A DNA stretch of 64,000 nt from Paenibacillus cellulosilyticus (GCF_003182255.1 NZ_QGTQ01000009.1:62001-126000); one strand, 5' to 3'. Positions 1-9,034 are shown, numbered from the stretch's first letter. Made by a program: numbers and translations. Notes: generated by a model not told the origin, from the letters alone.

Positions 1-1
1 C

Positions 2-262
2 TATGATTATCGAGATCAATCACAAAAACTACACAGGGTCTATATTGTAAAAAATGCAAGCGGGAAAAGCGATTCGCGGGAGCGCTGGTACGCTCAAATG
101 GAGTGGTTCCCGGAATTGGGTATAGGCGGGAGCAATCGTGGCTTGAGTGGACCGCTCGCAGTAGCAATTATGGATGCTGAACAAAAGGCAAAAGAAGGCG
201 GTAATCTTGCCGCAGAGCTGCAACTCTCCCTAGATCAATATTGGGAGAAGTACGGAAAATGA
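2..262 (+). CDS. C-terminal part of an unknown protein (5' end outside window)
   Basis: An open frame runs in from the left edge and stops with TGA at 260-262, giving about 86 residues that end in DQYWEKYGK. The segment is hydrophilic and mixed charge, with no membrane segment or cysteine. I do not recognise the family. Codon use looks normal and the frame is open to the edge, so it is probably the tail of a real gene rather than chance. Nothing nearby suggests a function: the next item downstream is a decayed peptidase gene. Confidence 0.5.
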   Translation, partial: YDYRDQSQKLHRVYIVKNASGKSDSRERWYAQMEWFPELGIGGSNRGLSGPLAVAIMDAEQKAKEGGNLAAELQLSLDQYWEKYGK

Positions 263-390
263 GCATAGCTCAATGATTCAGGTAGAGGCGATTGCCTTTA
301 CCTGTTATAGTCTAGTCATCAATTTTTTCTAATGGTTTTCCAGTGAAAAGATACCCGAGTCATCACGAATGGCTTGGCGTTATGCATTCG

Positions 391-513
391 GACAGGTCTC
401 GCCGACGCCCGAGAAGTTGATGCGCGTTAGAAAGGCCTCCGTATCAAGGAAGGTATGGTGTTCACGATTGAACTATCACGGCTGAAGGTCCACAAATTTT
501 GACCGCGCAATAA
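391..513 (+). pseudogene. Remnant of an M24 (Xaa-Pro/methionine aminopeptidase-like) peptidase
   Basis: Reading from about 395 gives GLADAREVDAR, a TAG stop, then KGLRIKEGMVFTIE. After a small deletion the next frame continues TITAEGPQILTAQ and stops at 511-513. The EGMVFTIE segment is the typical C-terminal block of pita-bread-fold M24 peptidases, where a Pro and a metal-ligand Glu region normally follow, and a GHGLG-like block normally precedes it. With one stop codon and at least one frameshift in about 120 bases this is a broken gene end. The family call rests on those short motifs. The upstream part of the gene is not visible at 263-390, where I see only unassigned sequence. Confidence 0.5.
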
Positions 514-516
514 AAT

Positions 517-552
517 AAAAAGAAGTCGATCAACGAATGGATCGACTTCTTT
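517..552. terminator. Bidirectional terminator between the M24 remnant and hisB
   Basis: AAGAAGTCGATC pairs with GATCGACTTCTT around an eight-base loop. The stem is flanked by A-runs on the left and T-runs on the right, so it can stop transcription from both convergent sides, including hisB on the minus strand. Confidence 0.8.
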
Positions 553-581
553 TGTCGTACTTGGCATTCATCATCGTATTT

Positions 582-1166
582 TCATAATGATAACGTACCC
601 TTCGTAGACGGAATAACATCGCTTGTTATGCTGATTGCTTTCTTCAACGCATCGCCGAACGCCACGAAAATTGCCTCATTGATATGGTGTGTATTGTTGC
701 CGTATTCCAAATTAATGTGTATGGTTATCCCGCTATTATTCGCTACAGCGTGAAAAAACTCTTCGGTAAATTCCGTTTCGTACTCGCCTACTCGTGTTGA
801 CGGCATCTCTACGTTAAACACTAAGAAAGAACGATTAGATATACTCAAATCTACTAATGCCAAGCTCTCATCCATAGGTATACGCGAACTGCCATAACGG
901 TTAATGCCTCTTTTATCCCCTACAGCTTTTTTGATTGCTTGCCCTAAGCATATTCCAATGTCCTCAACCGTGTGATGCCCATCGATCTCTAAATCACCTT
1001 TGCAATCCACATTTAGTTTTATGCCTGCCCTGAAAGCAAACAGCGTGAGCATGTGGTTAAAAAATCCGATTCCCGTGTTGATGCTGCCTTCGCTGTATTC
1101 ATCGAGATTTAGCTCCAGTTTAATAGCTGTTTCATTTGTTTTTCTGCTAATCAATGCCTCTCGCAC
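582..1166 (-). CDS. hisB: Imidazoleglycerol-phosphate dehydratase
   Basis: HisB dehydrates imidazoleglycerol phosphate to imidazoleacetol phosphate in histidine synthesis. The fold-defining metal-binding pairs are visible: HHTVED in the first half and HHINEA in the second, with SRKTNET near the start as in other HisB proteins. I chose the GTG at 1166 because AAGGGAG lies 8-9 bases upstream. This gives 194 residues starting MREALISRKT, the normal family length, whereas the ATG at 1229 would add 21 unsupported residues. No other his gene is adjacent, so it is a detached or extra copy rather than part of a his operon. It shares a bidirectional terminator with the left flank. Family call is firm; that it is the main HisB of the cell is not shown. 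Confidence 0.93.
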   Translation of the reverse strand: MREALISRKTNETAIKLELNLDEYSEGSINTGIGFFNHMLTLFAFRAGIKLNVDCKGDLEIDGHHTVEDIGICLGQAIKKAVGDKRGINRYGSSRIPMDESLALVDLSISNRSFLVFNVEMPSTRVGEYETEFTEEFFHAVANNSGITIHINLEYGNNTHHINEAIFVAFGDALKKAISITSDVIPSTKGTLSL

Positions 1167-1321
1167 CCTAACAAACTCCCTTCTTAACTGAGGTATTGCC
1201 TTCTGGTATTGATAGACGAATGAATTCAATTAAGACTATATCCTTTATTGCTTTAATTCTCTAATATATTATCGCAGTAAAGTGTTGATGTAAAGTTATG
1301 TAAGTCACCCGCACAAAACTG

Positions 1322-1338
1322 CCTGTTACCTTAACAGG
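1322..1338. promoter_or_regulatory. Inverted repeat in the hisB / efflux-pump intergenic region
   Basis: CCTGTTA and TAACAGG are perfect arms around CCT, lying between the divergent hisB (start 1166) and MFS gene (start 1490). It could be an operator for either gene. The 320-base gap holds no gene that I can see. Confidence 0.35.
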
Positions 1339-1489
1339 TAAAGCAACACTAAGCGTTAACAAATCCTTTCAAAAAAAAATCCATCCCCCCATTCTTCCCT
1401 GACACACAGCTGTCAACAACGAAACCTTATGATGGTCTCAGATGATTGTTCAGCAATCAATTCAGGTACAAGAAGGGAATGGAAATGAT

Positions 1490-3010
1490 ATGACTAACAA
1501 ATTACCAGCGATCGTTGGGGGACTGCTGCTTGCGATACTGATGGCGTCCATGGACAACACGATTGTGTCGACTGCAATGGGGACGATCGTCGGAGAGATG
1601 GGCGGACTCGACAAGTTCGTTTGGGTTACTACAGCTTATATGGTGGCAGAGATGGCCTGCATGCCGATCTTCGGCAAGCTGTCCGATATGTATGGGCGCA
1701 AACGCTTCTTCGTCTTCGGCATCATCATGTTTATGATCGGTTCCGCATTATGCGGATTCGCGCAATCGATCGTCGAGTTAAGCATCTTCAGAGCTGTGCA
1801 AGGGGTCGGAGCCGGAGCAATGGTTTCCATTGCATTCACGATTCTATTCGATGTCGTGTCGCCGAAGGATCGCGGGAAAATGATGGGGGCATTTGGAGCC
1901 GTGTTCGGTTTGTCGAGCGTAGTTGGCCCACTTCTAGGCGGGTATATAACCGATCATATTAACTGGCATTGGATCTTCTACATCAACCTGCCGTTAGGCT
2001 GCATTGCTTTGCTGATGATTGTCTTGTTCTATAAGGAGTCGGCTGCGCATTCGCGGCAGCAAATCGACTGGGCGGGTTCTATTCTTCTCGTAGGTGCTGT
2101 TATTTGCTTTATATTCGCGCTTGAACTGGGCGGCAAAACGTACGCCTGGGATTCGCCGCAAATTCTCGGGTTGTTCGCCGGATTCGTGGTGCTAGCTTTC
2201 TTGCTTGTCGTGGTCGAAAAAAGGGCTTCCGAACCGATCATCTCATTCGGCTTGTTCCGCAGCAGATTGTACACGACGAGTAACCTTGTCGCTATGCTGA
2301 GCGGTGCGGCATACATGACAGCGGCGATCTTTATTCCGATCTACGTGCAAGGCGTGTTTGGCGGCTCCGCCTCCAATTCAGGGTTGACCTTATTGCCGAT
2401 GATGTTCGGTTCGGTCATTACCGCGACGCTTGGCGGGTTTCTGATGACGAAGCTGCAATATCGGACCATTATGATCGGGACGCTGGCAACGCTGCTGACA
2501 GGTCTTGCCCTTCTCTCGCAGATTACGGTAGAATCTTCTCGTCTTTCGATTACGGGAATTATGGTTCTAATCGGACTTGGAATCGGCGCTTCCTTCTCGG
2601 TATTAAGCACTTCTGTGCTTCATTCGTTCCCTCCGGCACAACGCGGAGCAGCGAACTCGACGCTCAATTTCAACCGTTCGCTTGGCATGGCGCTTGGCAT
2701 TACGATCTTCGGCATTATCCAAAGCCACAGCATGCTCTCGAAGCTTACCGAATCGCTCGGCAAAGGCGACATAGCCGTACCGGCCGACTTGAACTTAAGC
2801 GATCCTCATTCGCTGCTGAACCCAGCGTTCCGTCAGTCTATCGATCCTCAGCTTCTGGATACCGTTACGGCTGGGCTGTCGGGATCGATTGAAGCAACGT
2901 TTGCTTGGAGCCTTATCCCTGCTGTTCTGGCGCTGATGGCAGCCTTCCTGATGACGAAGGATAAAATGGAACCCGTTGTCGAAGGCGAGGAAGTAGCAAC
3001 CGCACATTAA
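1490..3010 (+). CDS. DHA2-family MFS drug/proton antiporter (EmrB/QacA type)
   Basis: A 506-residue membrane protein with about 14 hydrophobic segments, the number typical of the DHA2 branch. The MDNTIVSTA motif in helix 1 (about residues 21-29), GKLSDMYGRKR between helices 2 and 3, and the VVGPLLGGY motif C of antiporters are all visible. Such pumps expel drugs or other amphipathic compounds using proton influx. I start at ATG 1490, preceded by GGAA and AAGGGAA, instead of ATG 1442, which has no ribosome site. The C-terminus is a short acidic tail. The WYL regulator begins 46 bases downstream on the same strand and may be cotranscribed and control it. The substrate cannot be read from the sequence. 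Confidence 0.93.
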   Translation: MTNKLPAIVGGLLLAILMASMDNTIVSTAMGTIVGEMGGLDKFVWVTTAYMVAEMACMPIFGKLSDMYGRKRFFVFGIIMFMIGSALCGFAQSIVELSIFRAVQGVGAGAMVSIAFTILFDVVSPKDRGKMMGAFGAVFGLSSVVGPLLGGYITDHINWHWIFYINLPLGCIALLMIVLFYKESAAHSRQQIDWAGSILLVGAVICFIFALELGGKTYAWDSPQILGLFAGFVVLAFLLVVVEKRASEPIISFGLFRSRLYTTSNLVAMLSGAAYMTAAIFIPIYVQGVFGGSASNSGLTLLPMMFGSVITATLGGFLMTKLQYRTIMIGTLATLLTGLALLSQITVESSRLSITGIMVLIGLGIGASFSVLSTSVLHSFPPAQRGAANSTLNFNRSLGMALGITIFGIIQSHSMLSKLTESLGKGDIAVPADLNLSDPHSLLNPAFRQSIDPQLLDTVTAGLSGSIEATFAWSLIPAVLALMAAFLMTKDKMEPVVEGEEVATAH

Positions 3011-3056
3011 ATCATATAACGGCGAGCCGCGGCATGCCGAGCTAGGAGACATGAAC

Positions 3057-4010
3057 ATGAAGCTTGAACGATTAATGACCATTACGATATTGCTGCTCAA
3101 TCGCAAACGGGTGCAGGCGCAGGAATTGGCAGATCAGCTTGAAGTATCTCTGCGCACCATTTATCGCGATCTCGATTCGCTTGGTCAAGCAGGCATTCCC
3201 ATCGTCTCCTATACCGGCATGGAGGGCGGTTATGAGATTATGGACAGCTTCCGGCTGGACCGTCAGTTGTTGTCCTTCGACGAGCTGACCGCTCTCTCCA
3301 CTGCACTTCGTGGACTTGAGTCTACGAAAGCTTATGATTCTTCAAATATGGATCTCCTCCTCAGCAAAGTTGGCGCGATGGTCGCGCAAGCTGAGCAAGG
3401 ACGAGCAGGAGAAGGGCACCGCATTCATGTTGATTTCACCCCTTGGAAGAATAGCGAGGAAGATCAAACCCGGTACGATGCCCTTCGTCAAGCTGTAAAT
3501 GAACACAAGCTCATCCGATTCAACTACACGAGCCGAACAGGCGATGAACAAGAACGAGAGGTAGAGCCGATGGCGCTCGTGCTCAAGAACTATGCCTGGT
3601 ACCTACACGGCTATTGCCGCTTACGTGACGATTATCGGATTTTCAAGCTGACACGTATACGGGAATTGAATATACGGTCCGAGACTTTCATTCGTCGTGC
3701 GGAGTCGCTTGCGCAGCTGAATGACAGGTGGATGACACCCGAGCGGAACGAGGAGTTCTCAGTCGTTCTTCGATTTAAAGCATCCGCTGCCGTGAACGTC
3801 ATGGACCATTTTGACCATAAAGATATTGAACGGCTGCCGGATGGACAGCTCATTGTGCGAACGACCTATTCAAGCGAACGTTGGTTGATACGGATGGTGC
3901 TCCACTATATGGCCGATGTCATGGTGCTTGAGCCTGCCGATCTGGCTGCGAAAGTGAAGACAACTGCGTTAGATATTGCAAGGCAATATGGCGGATTGGA
4001 TACAGAGTAA
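3057..4010 (+). CDS. WYL-domain transcriptional regulator (YafY/DeoR-like HTH)
   Basis: A 317-residue one-component regulator. Residues 1-55 form an HTH_11 winged helix (LERLMTITILLLNR, then LRTIYRDLDSLGQAGIPI). A central WYL domain carries the characteristic YAWYLHGYCR and a C-terminal WCX region follows. WYL domains bind small or nucleic-acid ligands and switch the HTH. The start is the second ATG (3057): AGGAG at 3044-3048 is 8 bases away, against only 2 from the ATG at 3051. It sits between an efflux gene and an SDR gene on the same strand, with the SDR start 22 bases after its stop, so the three are probably one unit. Confidence 0.9.
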   Translation: MKLERLMTITILLLNRKRVQAQELADQLEVSLRTIYRDLDSLGQAGIPIVSYTGMEGGYEIMDSFRLDRQLLSFDELTALSTALRGLESTKAYDSSNMDLLLSKVGAMVAQAEQGRAGEGHRIHVDFTPWKNSEEDQTRYDALRQAVNEHKLIRFNYTSRTGDEQEREVEPMALVLKNYAWYLHGYCRLRDDYRIFKLTRIRELNIRSETFIRRAESLAQLNDRWMTPERNEEFSVVLRFKASAAVNVMDHFDHKDIERLPDGQLIVRTTYSSERWLIRMVLHYMADVMVLEPADLAAKVKTTALDIARQYGGLDTE

Positions 4011-4032
4011 GTTCAGGGAAGGCGGATTGCTT

Positions 4033-4785
4033 ATGATGTCTTTGCATGGAAAAGTTGCCATTGTAACCGGGGCCGCTCAGGGGATTGGGAGGGCAGCAAG
4101 TATACAATTGGCTTCATTGGGTGCCAAGGTTGTTGTCACCGACGCCGGGAATGAACGGACCCTCCAAGCCATCGTCTCCGAGATTGCTGCCGCAGGCGGC
4201 GAGGCACTTGCAATTCCGGCGGATGCTCGCAGCAGGGAACAAATGGAACTGCTCGTGGATACCGCAAAGAACGCGTTCGGTCGAATCGATGTTCTCGTCT
4301 GCCACTCGACGCACGGCGCTAAAGCAGCGACCTTCGCGGAGCTCGCTTGGGAACATTTCGAACAGCGGCTGACAGATGAATTGAAGGCGGCATTCGAGTC
4401 AACGAAGGCCGTCATCCCTACCATGCAGGCACAGCATTTCGGTAGGATCATCTACCTTTCCAGCACAGAGGGCAAAGATCCTACCCCTCAATATATCGCA
4501 TTCGGTACGGCCAAAGGCGGGCTCGATACGTTTGCACGCTATATTGCGCAGGAGTTTGGTCCTTATGGCATTACGGCAAACATCGTCGCTCCCGGCTTCG
4601 TTAGAGCCGATGCGTCATGTGGGATCTCAGAGGAGGAAGGCCGCGTGATCGGCAGCTTTACGCCGCTGGGCCGGATCGCCGGGCCGGAAGATGTGGCGGG
4701 AGTTATTTCATTCCTCGCAAGCGATAGCGCTGGCTTCCTGACGGGAACCTACACGCCGGTTACCGGCGGACTTGTTATGGAGTAA
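4033..4785 (+). CDS. SDR-fold protein with degenerate catalytic residues
   Basis: A 250-residue classical-size short-chain dehydrogenase. The nucleotide-binding TGAAQGIG (12-19) is intact and the C-terminal PEDVAGVISFLASD...TG pattern is typical. However, the NNAG motif position reads CHST (90-93), the helix-4 Asn position reads DEL, and the catalytic YxxxK reads F157-GTA-K161. Ser144 and Lys161 remain, and Tyr154 lies three residues early. It may therefore bind NAD(P) without ordinary dehydrogenase chemistry, or use a shifted Tyr (inference). The start is ATG 4033, with AAGGCGG just upstream. It follows the WYL regulator by 22 bases, suggesting cotranscription. Fold assignment is secure; activity is not. 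Confidence 0.85.
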   Translation: MMSLHGKVAIVTGAAQGIGRAASIQLASLGAKVVVTDAGNERTLQAIVSEIAAAGGEALAIPADARSREQMELLVDTAKNAFGRIDVLVCHSTHGAKAATFAELAWEHFEQRLTDELKAAFESTKAVIPTMQAQHFGRIIYLSSTEGKDPTPQYIAFGTAKGGLDTFARYIAQEFGPYGITANIVAPGFVRADASCGISEEEGRVIGSFTPLGRIAGPEDVAGVISFLASDSAGFLTGTYTPVTGGLVME

Positions 4786-4916
4786 TTACGTGGGTACAAC
4801 AGCAACTGCCTGCTCCATCGTTACCTCAAGGTGCTTATATGACTTCAAAGTGCGTACTTCTCAGCTCCTCTTCCCTGCTGCACAATTAGGAACAAGAAGA
4901 AGAGGAGGAATGCAGG

Positions 4917-5987
4917 ATGAATCGAAATGAAAATCAAGCACGCAAAACAGCACTTGTCATTGGAGCCAACGGGGTAATCGGACGGAATCTAATCGAGCAT
5001 CTGTCGACGCTCGAAGAATGGGGAATTATCGGGGTCTCACGGCGCGGAGGAGAAGACACGAGCCGAATACGTTATTTGACAGTGGATTTGCTTAATAGAG
5101 AAGATACCCGAGCGAAGCTAAGTCATTTAACGACCGTTACCCATATTTTCTACGCAGCTTATCAGGATCGTCCTACATGGGCTGAGCTCGTCGCCCCCAA
5201 CCTGGCTATGCTTGTGAACGTCGTCGATGCAATCGAGCCCATCGCTGTGAATCTGCAGCATATTAGTCTAATGCAAGGCTATAAGGTGTATGGCGCGCAT
5301 CTGGGTCCCTTCAAGACGCCCGCACGAGAAACAGACGCTCATCATATGCCGCCCGAATTCAACATCGATCAGCAGCAATTTCTCGAAAGACGCCAGCCGG
5401 GCAGCAGCTGGACGTGGTCTGCCCTTCGCCCTTCCGTCGTCTGCGGTTTTGCATTAGGCAATCCGATGAACTTGGCGATGGTTATCGCCATCTATGCTTC
5501 CATATCGAAGGAACTGGGCTTGCCGCTTCGTTTCCCAGGAAAGCCAGGGGCTTACAACAGCTTGCTGGAGATGACCGACGCCAACCTGCTCGCGCAGGCG
5601 ACGGTCTGGGCAGCTACCGATGAACGTTGTGCCAATCAGGCATTTAACATCACCAATGGCGACCTCTTCCGCTGGAACGAGCTGTGGCCGAAGATCGGCG
5701 CGTTCTTCGGGCTTGAGACCGCCCCTCCATTACAAATGTCATTAGATGTCGTCATGGCGGATAAAGAACCGCTCTGGAATAGCATGGTTGAGAACTATGG
5801 TTTGGAGAACAATAGTTACGCAGACGTGTCGTCTTGGCGTTTCGGGGATTTCGTATTTTCATGGGATTATGACTTCTTCGCGGATGGGACGAAAGCCCGT
5901 CGATTCGGATTCCATCATTTTATCGATACAGAGAACATGTTTATCGACATATTCCAAGACTTGCGCCGCCGCAAAGTCATTCCTTAA
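4917..5987 (+). CDS. PRISE-like extended SDR (progesterone 5-beta-reductase/iridoid-synthase-like family)
   Basis: A 356-residue NAD(P)-binding reductase. The Rossmann motif VIGANGVIGRN lies at about 15-25, followed by SRRGG after strand 2, HIFYAAYQDRP, and LMQGYKVYGAHLG carrying the conserved Lys of PRISE enzymes, then LRPSVVCG and a C-terminal cap. PRISE enzymes reduce activated C=C bonds of enones. The region that usually supplies the catalytic Tyr (FYY in plant and many bacterial members) reads FNI here, so chemistry may differ. GAGGAGGAA and a second AGG precede the ATG at 4917. It converges with the HxlR gene, whose stop is 5 bases away. Confidence 0.8.
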   Translation: MNRNENQARKTALVIGANGVIGRNLIEHLSTLEEWGIIGVSRRGGEDTSRIRYLTVDLLNREDTRAKLSHLTTVTHIFYAAYQDRPTWAELVAPNLAMLVNVVDAIEPIAVNLQHISLMQGYKVYGAHLGPFKTPARETDAHHMPPEFNIDQQQFLERRQPGSSWTWSALRPSVVCGFALGNPMNLAMVIAIYASISKELGLPLRFPGKPGAYNSLLEMTDANLLAQATVWAATDERCANQAFNITNGDLFRWNELWPKIGAFFGLETAPPLQMSLDVVMADKEPLWNSMVENYGLENNSYADVSSWRFGDFVFSWDYDFFADGTKARRFGFHHFIDTENMFIDIFQDLRRRKVIP

Positions 5988-5991
5988 TGGT

Positions 5992-6366
5992 TTAATTGGA
6001 TAACGGCGGCGGCTCAAAGAGGATCTTGCCTCTCTCGCCATATACTTTATCAACATGAACATCTCCCCATCTGCACATCAGATGAAGGATCTCTTTCAAG
6101 CTCCACCCATACTCCGTCAACTCGTATTCCACTTTCGGAGGCACTTGGTTATAGGCGATACGGTTCACGATTCCATCCCTCGTCAATTCGGACAACTGCT
6201 GAGTCAGCACCTTTTGCGACATCGTCGGAATCAGGTGCATGAGTTCACCGTTGCGTTTCTTGCCGAATGTCAGATGGAACAGAATGACCGGCTTCCATTT
6301 GCCTCCGATCACTTCGAGCGTCGCTTCAACCGCCGTATTATACACTTTCTCTTCATTCTGCATCAC
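5992..6366 (-). CDS. HxlR-family transcriptional regulator (first copy)
   Basis: A 124-residue winged-helix protein with the family core GGKWKPVILFHL, MSQKVLTQQLSEL and the wing PPKVEYELTEYG. HxlR/YodB regulators repress redox or aldehyde/quinone detoxification genes and often sense thiol stress through an N-terminal Cys. That Cys is absent here (the N-terminus reads VYNTAVEA), so a different signal is likely. GTG at 6366 lies 9 bases from GGGAGG; ATG at 6363 is also possible. An inverted repeat just upstream resembles the one in front of the second HxlR gene, suggesting autoregulation. It converges with the PRISE-like reductase, a plausible target. Confidence 0.9.
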   Translation of the reverse strand: MMQNEEKVYNTAVEATLEVIGGKWKPVILFHLTFGKKRNGELMHLIPTMSQKVLTQQLSELTRDGIVNRIAYNQVPPKVEYELTEYGWSLKEILHLMCRWGDVHVDKVYGERGKILFEPPPLSN

Positions 6367-6385
6367 TTTGAATCGCCTCCCATGA

Positions 6386-6403
6386 CTTACTTTACCAAGT
6401 GAG
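6386..6403. promoter_or_regulatory. Candidate HxlR operator 1
   Basis: CTTACTT, four bases, AAGTGAG: an inverted repeat with one mismatch, 20 bases upstream of the HxlR start. Its half-site matches the repeat at 10585-10603 ahead of the other HxlR gene. Confidence 0.45.
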
Positions 6404-6496
6404 GCCCAATACTACAATCCGGAAGGATACAGAGTATAATAGGTAATGAATAATGGGTAGGTATACCATTCAAATATCGTGTAGATGAGGTTAGAA

Positions 6497-7942
6497 ATGA
6501 GTACGAAGCATTTCACAGATTATCAACTAAGCGAAGAGATCGTAAGGGCTCTAAGCAGCTTAGGCTATGAGACGCCAACAGAGGTTCAGACGGAAGTTAT
6601 TCCTGTTGCGCTCGGGAAGAAGGATCTCGTTGTCAAATCGCAGACCGGCAGCGGCAAAACAGCCGCTTATGGGATTCCGCTCTGCGAGCTAGTCGACTGG
6701 AACGAGAATAAACCGCAGGCTTTAATTCTTACGCCAACCCGTGAGCTCGCCCTGCAGGTCAACGAAGACATCATGAATATTGGCCGCTACAAGCGAATCA
6801 AGGCGACGCCTCTCTTCGGCAGACATCCTTTTCATATGCAAAAAGCGGAGTTAAAGCAGAGAACGCATGTGGTCGTAGGTACGCCGGGCCGTGTGTTAGA
6901 CCATATTGAGCGAGGCACGCTGCCGTTGAATCGGATTGCCTATCTCGTTATTGACGAAGCCGATGAGATGCTGAATATGGGCTTTATCGAGCAAGTGCAA
7001 TCGATCATTCAAGCATTGCCTGGCGAGAGAGTTACCATGTTATTCTCCGCTACGTTTCCTGAGGATGTGGCCAAGCTTTCACGTAAGTATATGGACCATC
7101 CTGTTGAAATCGAAATCAAAGCGAGCGGCTTGACGACAGCAACGATCGAACACTCCCTCATTCAGGTGACGGAAGCGGACAAGCTCGCTGTGCTGCAAGA
7201 TGTACTCATCGTTGAGAATCCGGACAGCTGCATTATTTTCTGCCGTACGCAGGAGCATGTCGATAAACTCTTCCGGGCAATGGCTGATCTCGACTATCCG
7301 TGTGATCGTATTCATGGCGGTCTGGAGCAGGAAGAACGGTTCGAGGTGATGAATGCTTTCAGAAGAGGGCAATTCCGTTACTTGATAGCGACAGATGTTG
7401 CCGCACGGGGTATTGATATCACGAATATCACCCATGTCATTAACTATGATATTCCTCTTGAGAAGGAAAGCTATGTGCATCGCACAGGACGTACGGGACG
7501 CGCTGGCAAGACGGGCAAAGCGATTACCCTCGTTACATCCAAGGACGGACATCGATTAGCCGATATTGAAGCATATATTGGTTTTGCCATTCCGAGAGTC
7601 AAGGCTCCCGCTGAAGAGGCTGTTGATCAGCGCAGAGAGGCATTCGAGCGCAAATTAAACATCGTGCCTGAGTTGAAGAAAGATAAACGCGAGCAATTAA
7701 ATAAGCAGATTATGAAGCTCAACTTCAACGGCGGCAAGAAGAAGAAATTTAGAGCCGTAGACTTTGTCGGAACGATCGCTAAGCTTGATGGCGTGTCCGC
7801 GGACGATATCGGCATTATTACGATTCTCGATCATGTAACCGATGTTGAGATTCTTAACGGCAAAGGTCCGCTTGTGCTTGCATTGATGCAGGATACGACG
7901 ATTAAAGGCAAGCTGTTAAAGGTGCGCAAAGGAAACAAATAA
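6497..7942 (+). CDS. dbpA: DEAD-box RNA helicase DbpA/YxiN (23S rRNA-specific)
   Basis: An ATP-dependent RNA helicase that helps late assembly of the large ribosomal subunit by acting on hairpin 92 of 23S rRNA. The 481 residues carry the Q motif region, SQTGSGKT (48-55), [28 protein letters not shown] and HRTGRTGR in order. The last ~70 residues ([14 protein letters not shown] to LLKVRKGNK) match the RNA-recognition domain that gives DbpA/YxiN its specificity. I start at ATG 6497, with GATGAGG six bases upstream, rather than ATG 6485. It stands alone between an HxlR gene and a hydrolase, with an imperfect hairpin after the stop. Confidence 0.95.
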   Translation: MSTKHFTDYQLSEEIVRALSSLGYETPTEVQTEVIPVALGKKDLVVKSQTGSGKTAAYGIPLCELVDWNENKPQALILTPTRELALQVNEDIMNIGRYKRIKATPLFGRHPFHMQKAELKQRTHVVVGTPGRVLDHIERGTLPLNRIAYLVIDEADEMLNMGFIEQVQSIIQALPGERVTMLFSATFPEDVAKLSRKYMDHPVEIEIKASGLTTATIEHSLIQVTEADKLAVLQDVLIVENPDSCIIFCRTQEHVDKLFRAMADLDYPCDRIHGGLEQEERFEVMNAFRRGQFRYLIATDVAARGIDITNITHVINYDIPLEKESYVHRTGRTGRAGKTGKAITLVTSKDGHRLADIEAYIGFAIPRVKAPAEEAVDQRREAFERKLNIVPELKKDKREQLNKQIMKLNFNGGKKKKFRAVDFVGTIAKLDGVSADDIGIITILDHVTDVEILNGKGPLVLALMQDTTIKGKLLKVRKGNK

Positions 7943-7960
7943 CCGAAGCTATCAGACCAC

Positions 7961-7998
7961 AGAAGCGTCAAGGACATGGAATTGTTCTTGATGCTTCT
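7961..7998. terminator. Hairpin between dbpA and the convergent hydrolase gene
   Basis: AGAAGCGTCAAG pairs with CTTGATGCTTCT (one G-T pair) around a 14-base loop. T-runs are weak on both sides, so termination strength is uncertain. Confidence 0.5.
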
Positions 7999-8060
7999 CT
8001 TTGAGATGAGCTTTATGTGTACTTATGGTGCGGCTCAAGGCAAGCTATGATCAAGCAATT

Positions 8061-8942
8061 TTATTTTAGCAGAAACTGAACAATTTCATTATTAATGACA
8101 TCCGGCTGTTCATGGTTGATGCCATGCCCTGCGTTAGGTATCACTTTGTATTGAAAGCCGCCGTTGTCCAGAATCATGATGAAATCCTTCTTGTGATTAA
8201 TTCCATGTTCTCCTATGAGGAAGTACAGTTTATCTCTTACAGAGGCTGCTTTTTCACTATCATACTTCTCGATTTTGTGAGCAAACATCGCTTGTTGATT
8301 ATGATTTTTCATTAAAAGAACTAAGTGTTCCGCAAGTGAGGGGTGTTTTTGAAAAACATCGGAGTTAGGCGAACTTAGCTTCTTAATGACTTTTAATAGG
8401 TTTTGATGCGTTGGAATCAGTATTTCAGGAAACATCAATAGCAGGGTCTGTATCATAGTTTTGAGGGGTTTGGTAACCATTCCACCCTCCATACAAACCA
8501 CTTTATTAACCCTTTCACTATTAACGGTCGTAAAGTTGTAAGCCATATATGCACCATTAGATACGCCCGCGATATTAAAATTATTAATTTTAAAATGATT
8601 AACAATTTCATTAATCCATTCAACTTGGTTAAATGATTTCTTCTTGTAATTTACGTTTGGAATACTTTTTCCAGGCCCACCCAAAGTATCAACGGCTATG
8701 CAATAAAAAGACCTAGATAACTCCTTCATATTTAAGATCCACATGATGGCAGAGTTATCTCCAACTCCATGAAATAAAAGAAGGGGCGGATTCTCCCTAC
8801 TTCCTGAAGTTATACAGTGGGTCGTTCCAAACCTTCCAATAACATCGTGTTCTTGAAAATCTACGGACCACTTTTCAAGGATCCGATTATAGGAGTCCAG
8901 CACTTGAGTTTTTCGAATCTCATTCTTAAAAACTTTCACCAT
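8061..8942 (-). CDS. Alpha/beta-fold hydrolase, AT-rich
   Basis: A 293-residue soluble hydrolase. The oxyanion-hole LLFHGVGDN lies at about 55-63, the nucleophile elbow GVSNG places Ser128, and the terminal AGHGINH gives the catalytic His273. An Asp in the GEHGINHKKD stretch is the likely third member. Substrate is unknown; esters or lactones are usual for the fold. The gene is clearly more AT-rich than its neighbours, with many AAA, ATT and AAT codons, which suggests acquisition from another genome. It converges with dbpA, and the next gene upstream is a separate NAD(P)-binding protein. Confidence 0.85.
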   Translation of the reverse strand: MVKVFKNEIRKTQVLDSYNRILEKWSVDFQEHDVIGRFGTTHCITSGSRENPPLLLFHGVGDNSAIMWILNMKELSRSFYCIAVDTLGGPGKSIPNVNYKKKSFNQVEWINEIVNHFKINNFNIAGVSNGAYMAYNFTTVNSERVNKVVCMEGGMVTKPLKTMIQTLLLMFPEILIPTHQNLLKVIKKLSSPNSDVFQKHPSLAEHLVLLMKNHNQQAMFAHKIEKYDSEKAASVRDKLYFLIGEHGINHKKDFIMILDNGGFQYKVIPNAGHGINHEQPDVINNEIVQFLLK

Positions 8943-9034
8943 GATTCTTCCCCCAGACTTTAATTGATTTGCCTATTTCCTTATCATAACTTGCAAAACC
9001 ATCTTCATTTGAGCCTTCCAGCCTCTCGATAAGA

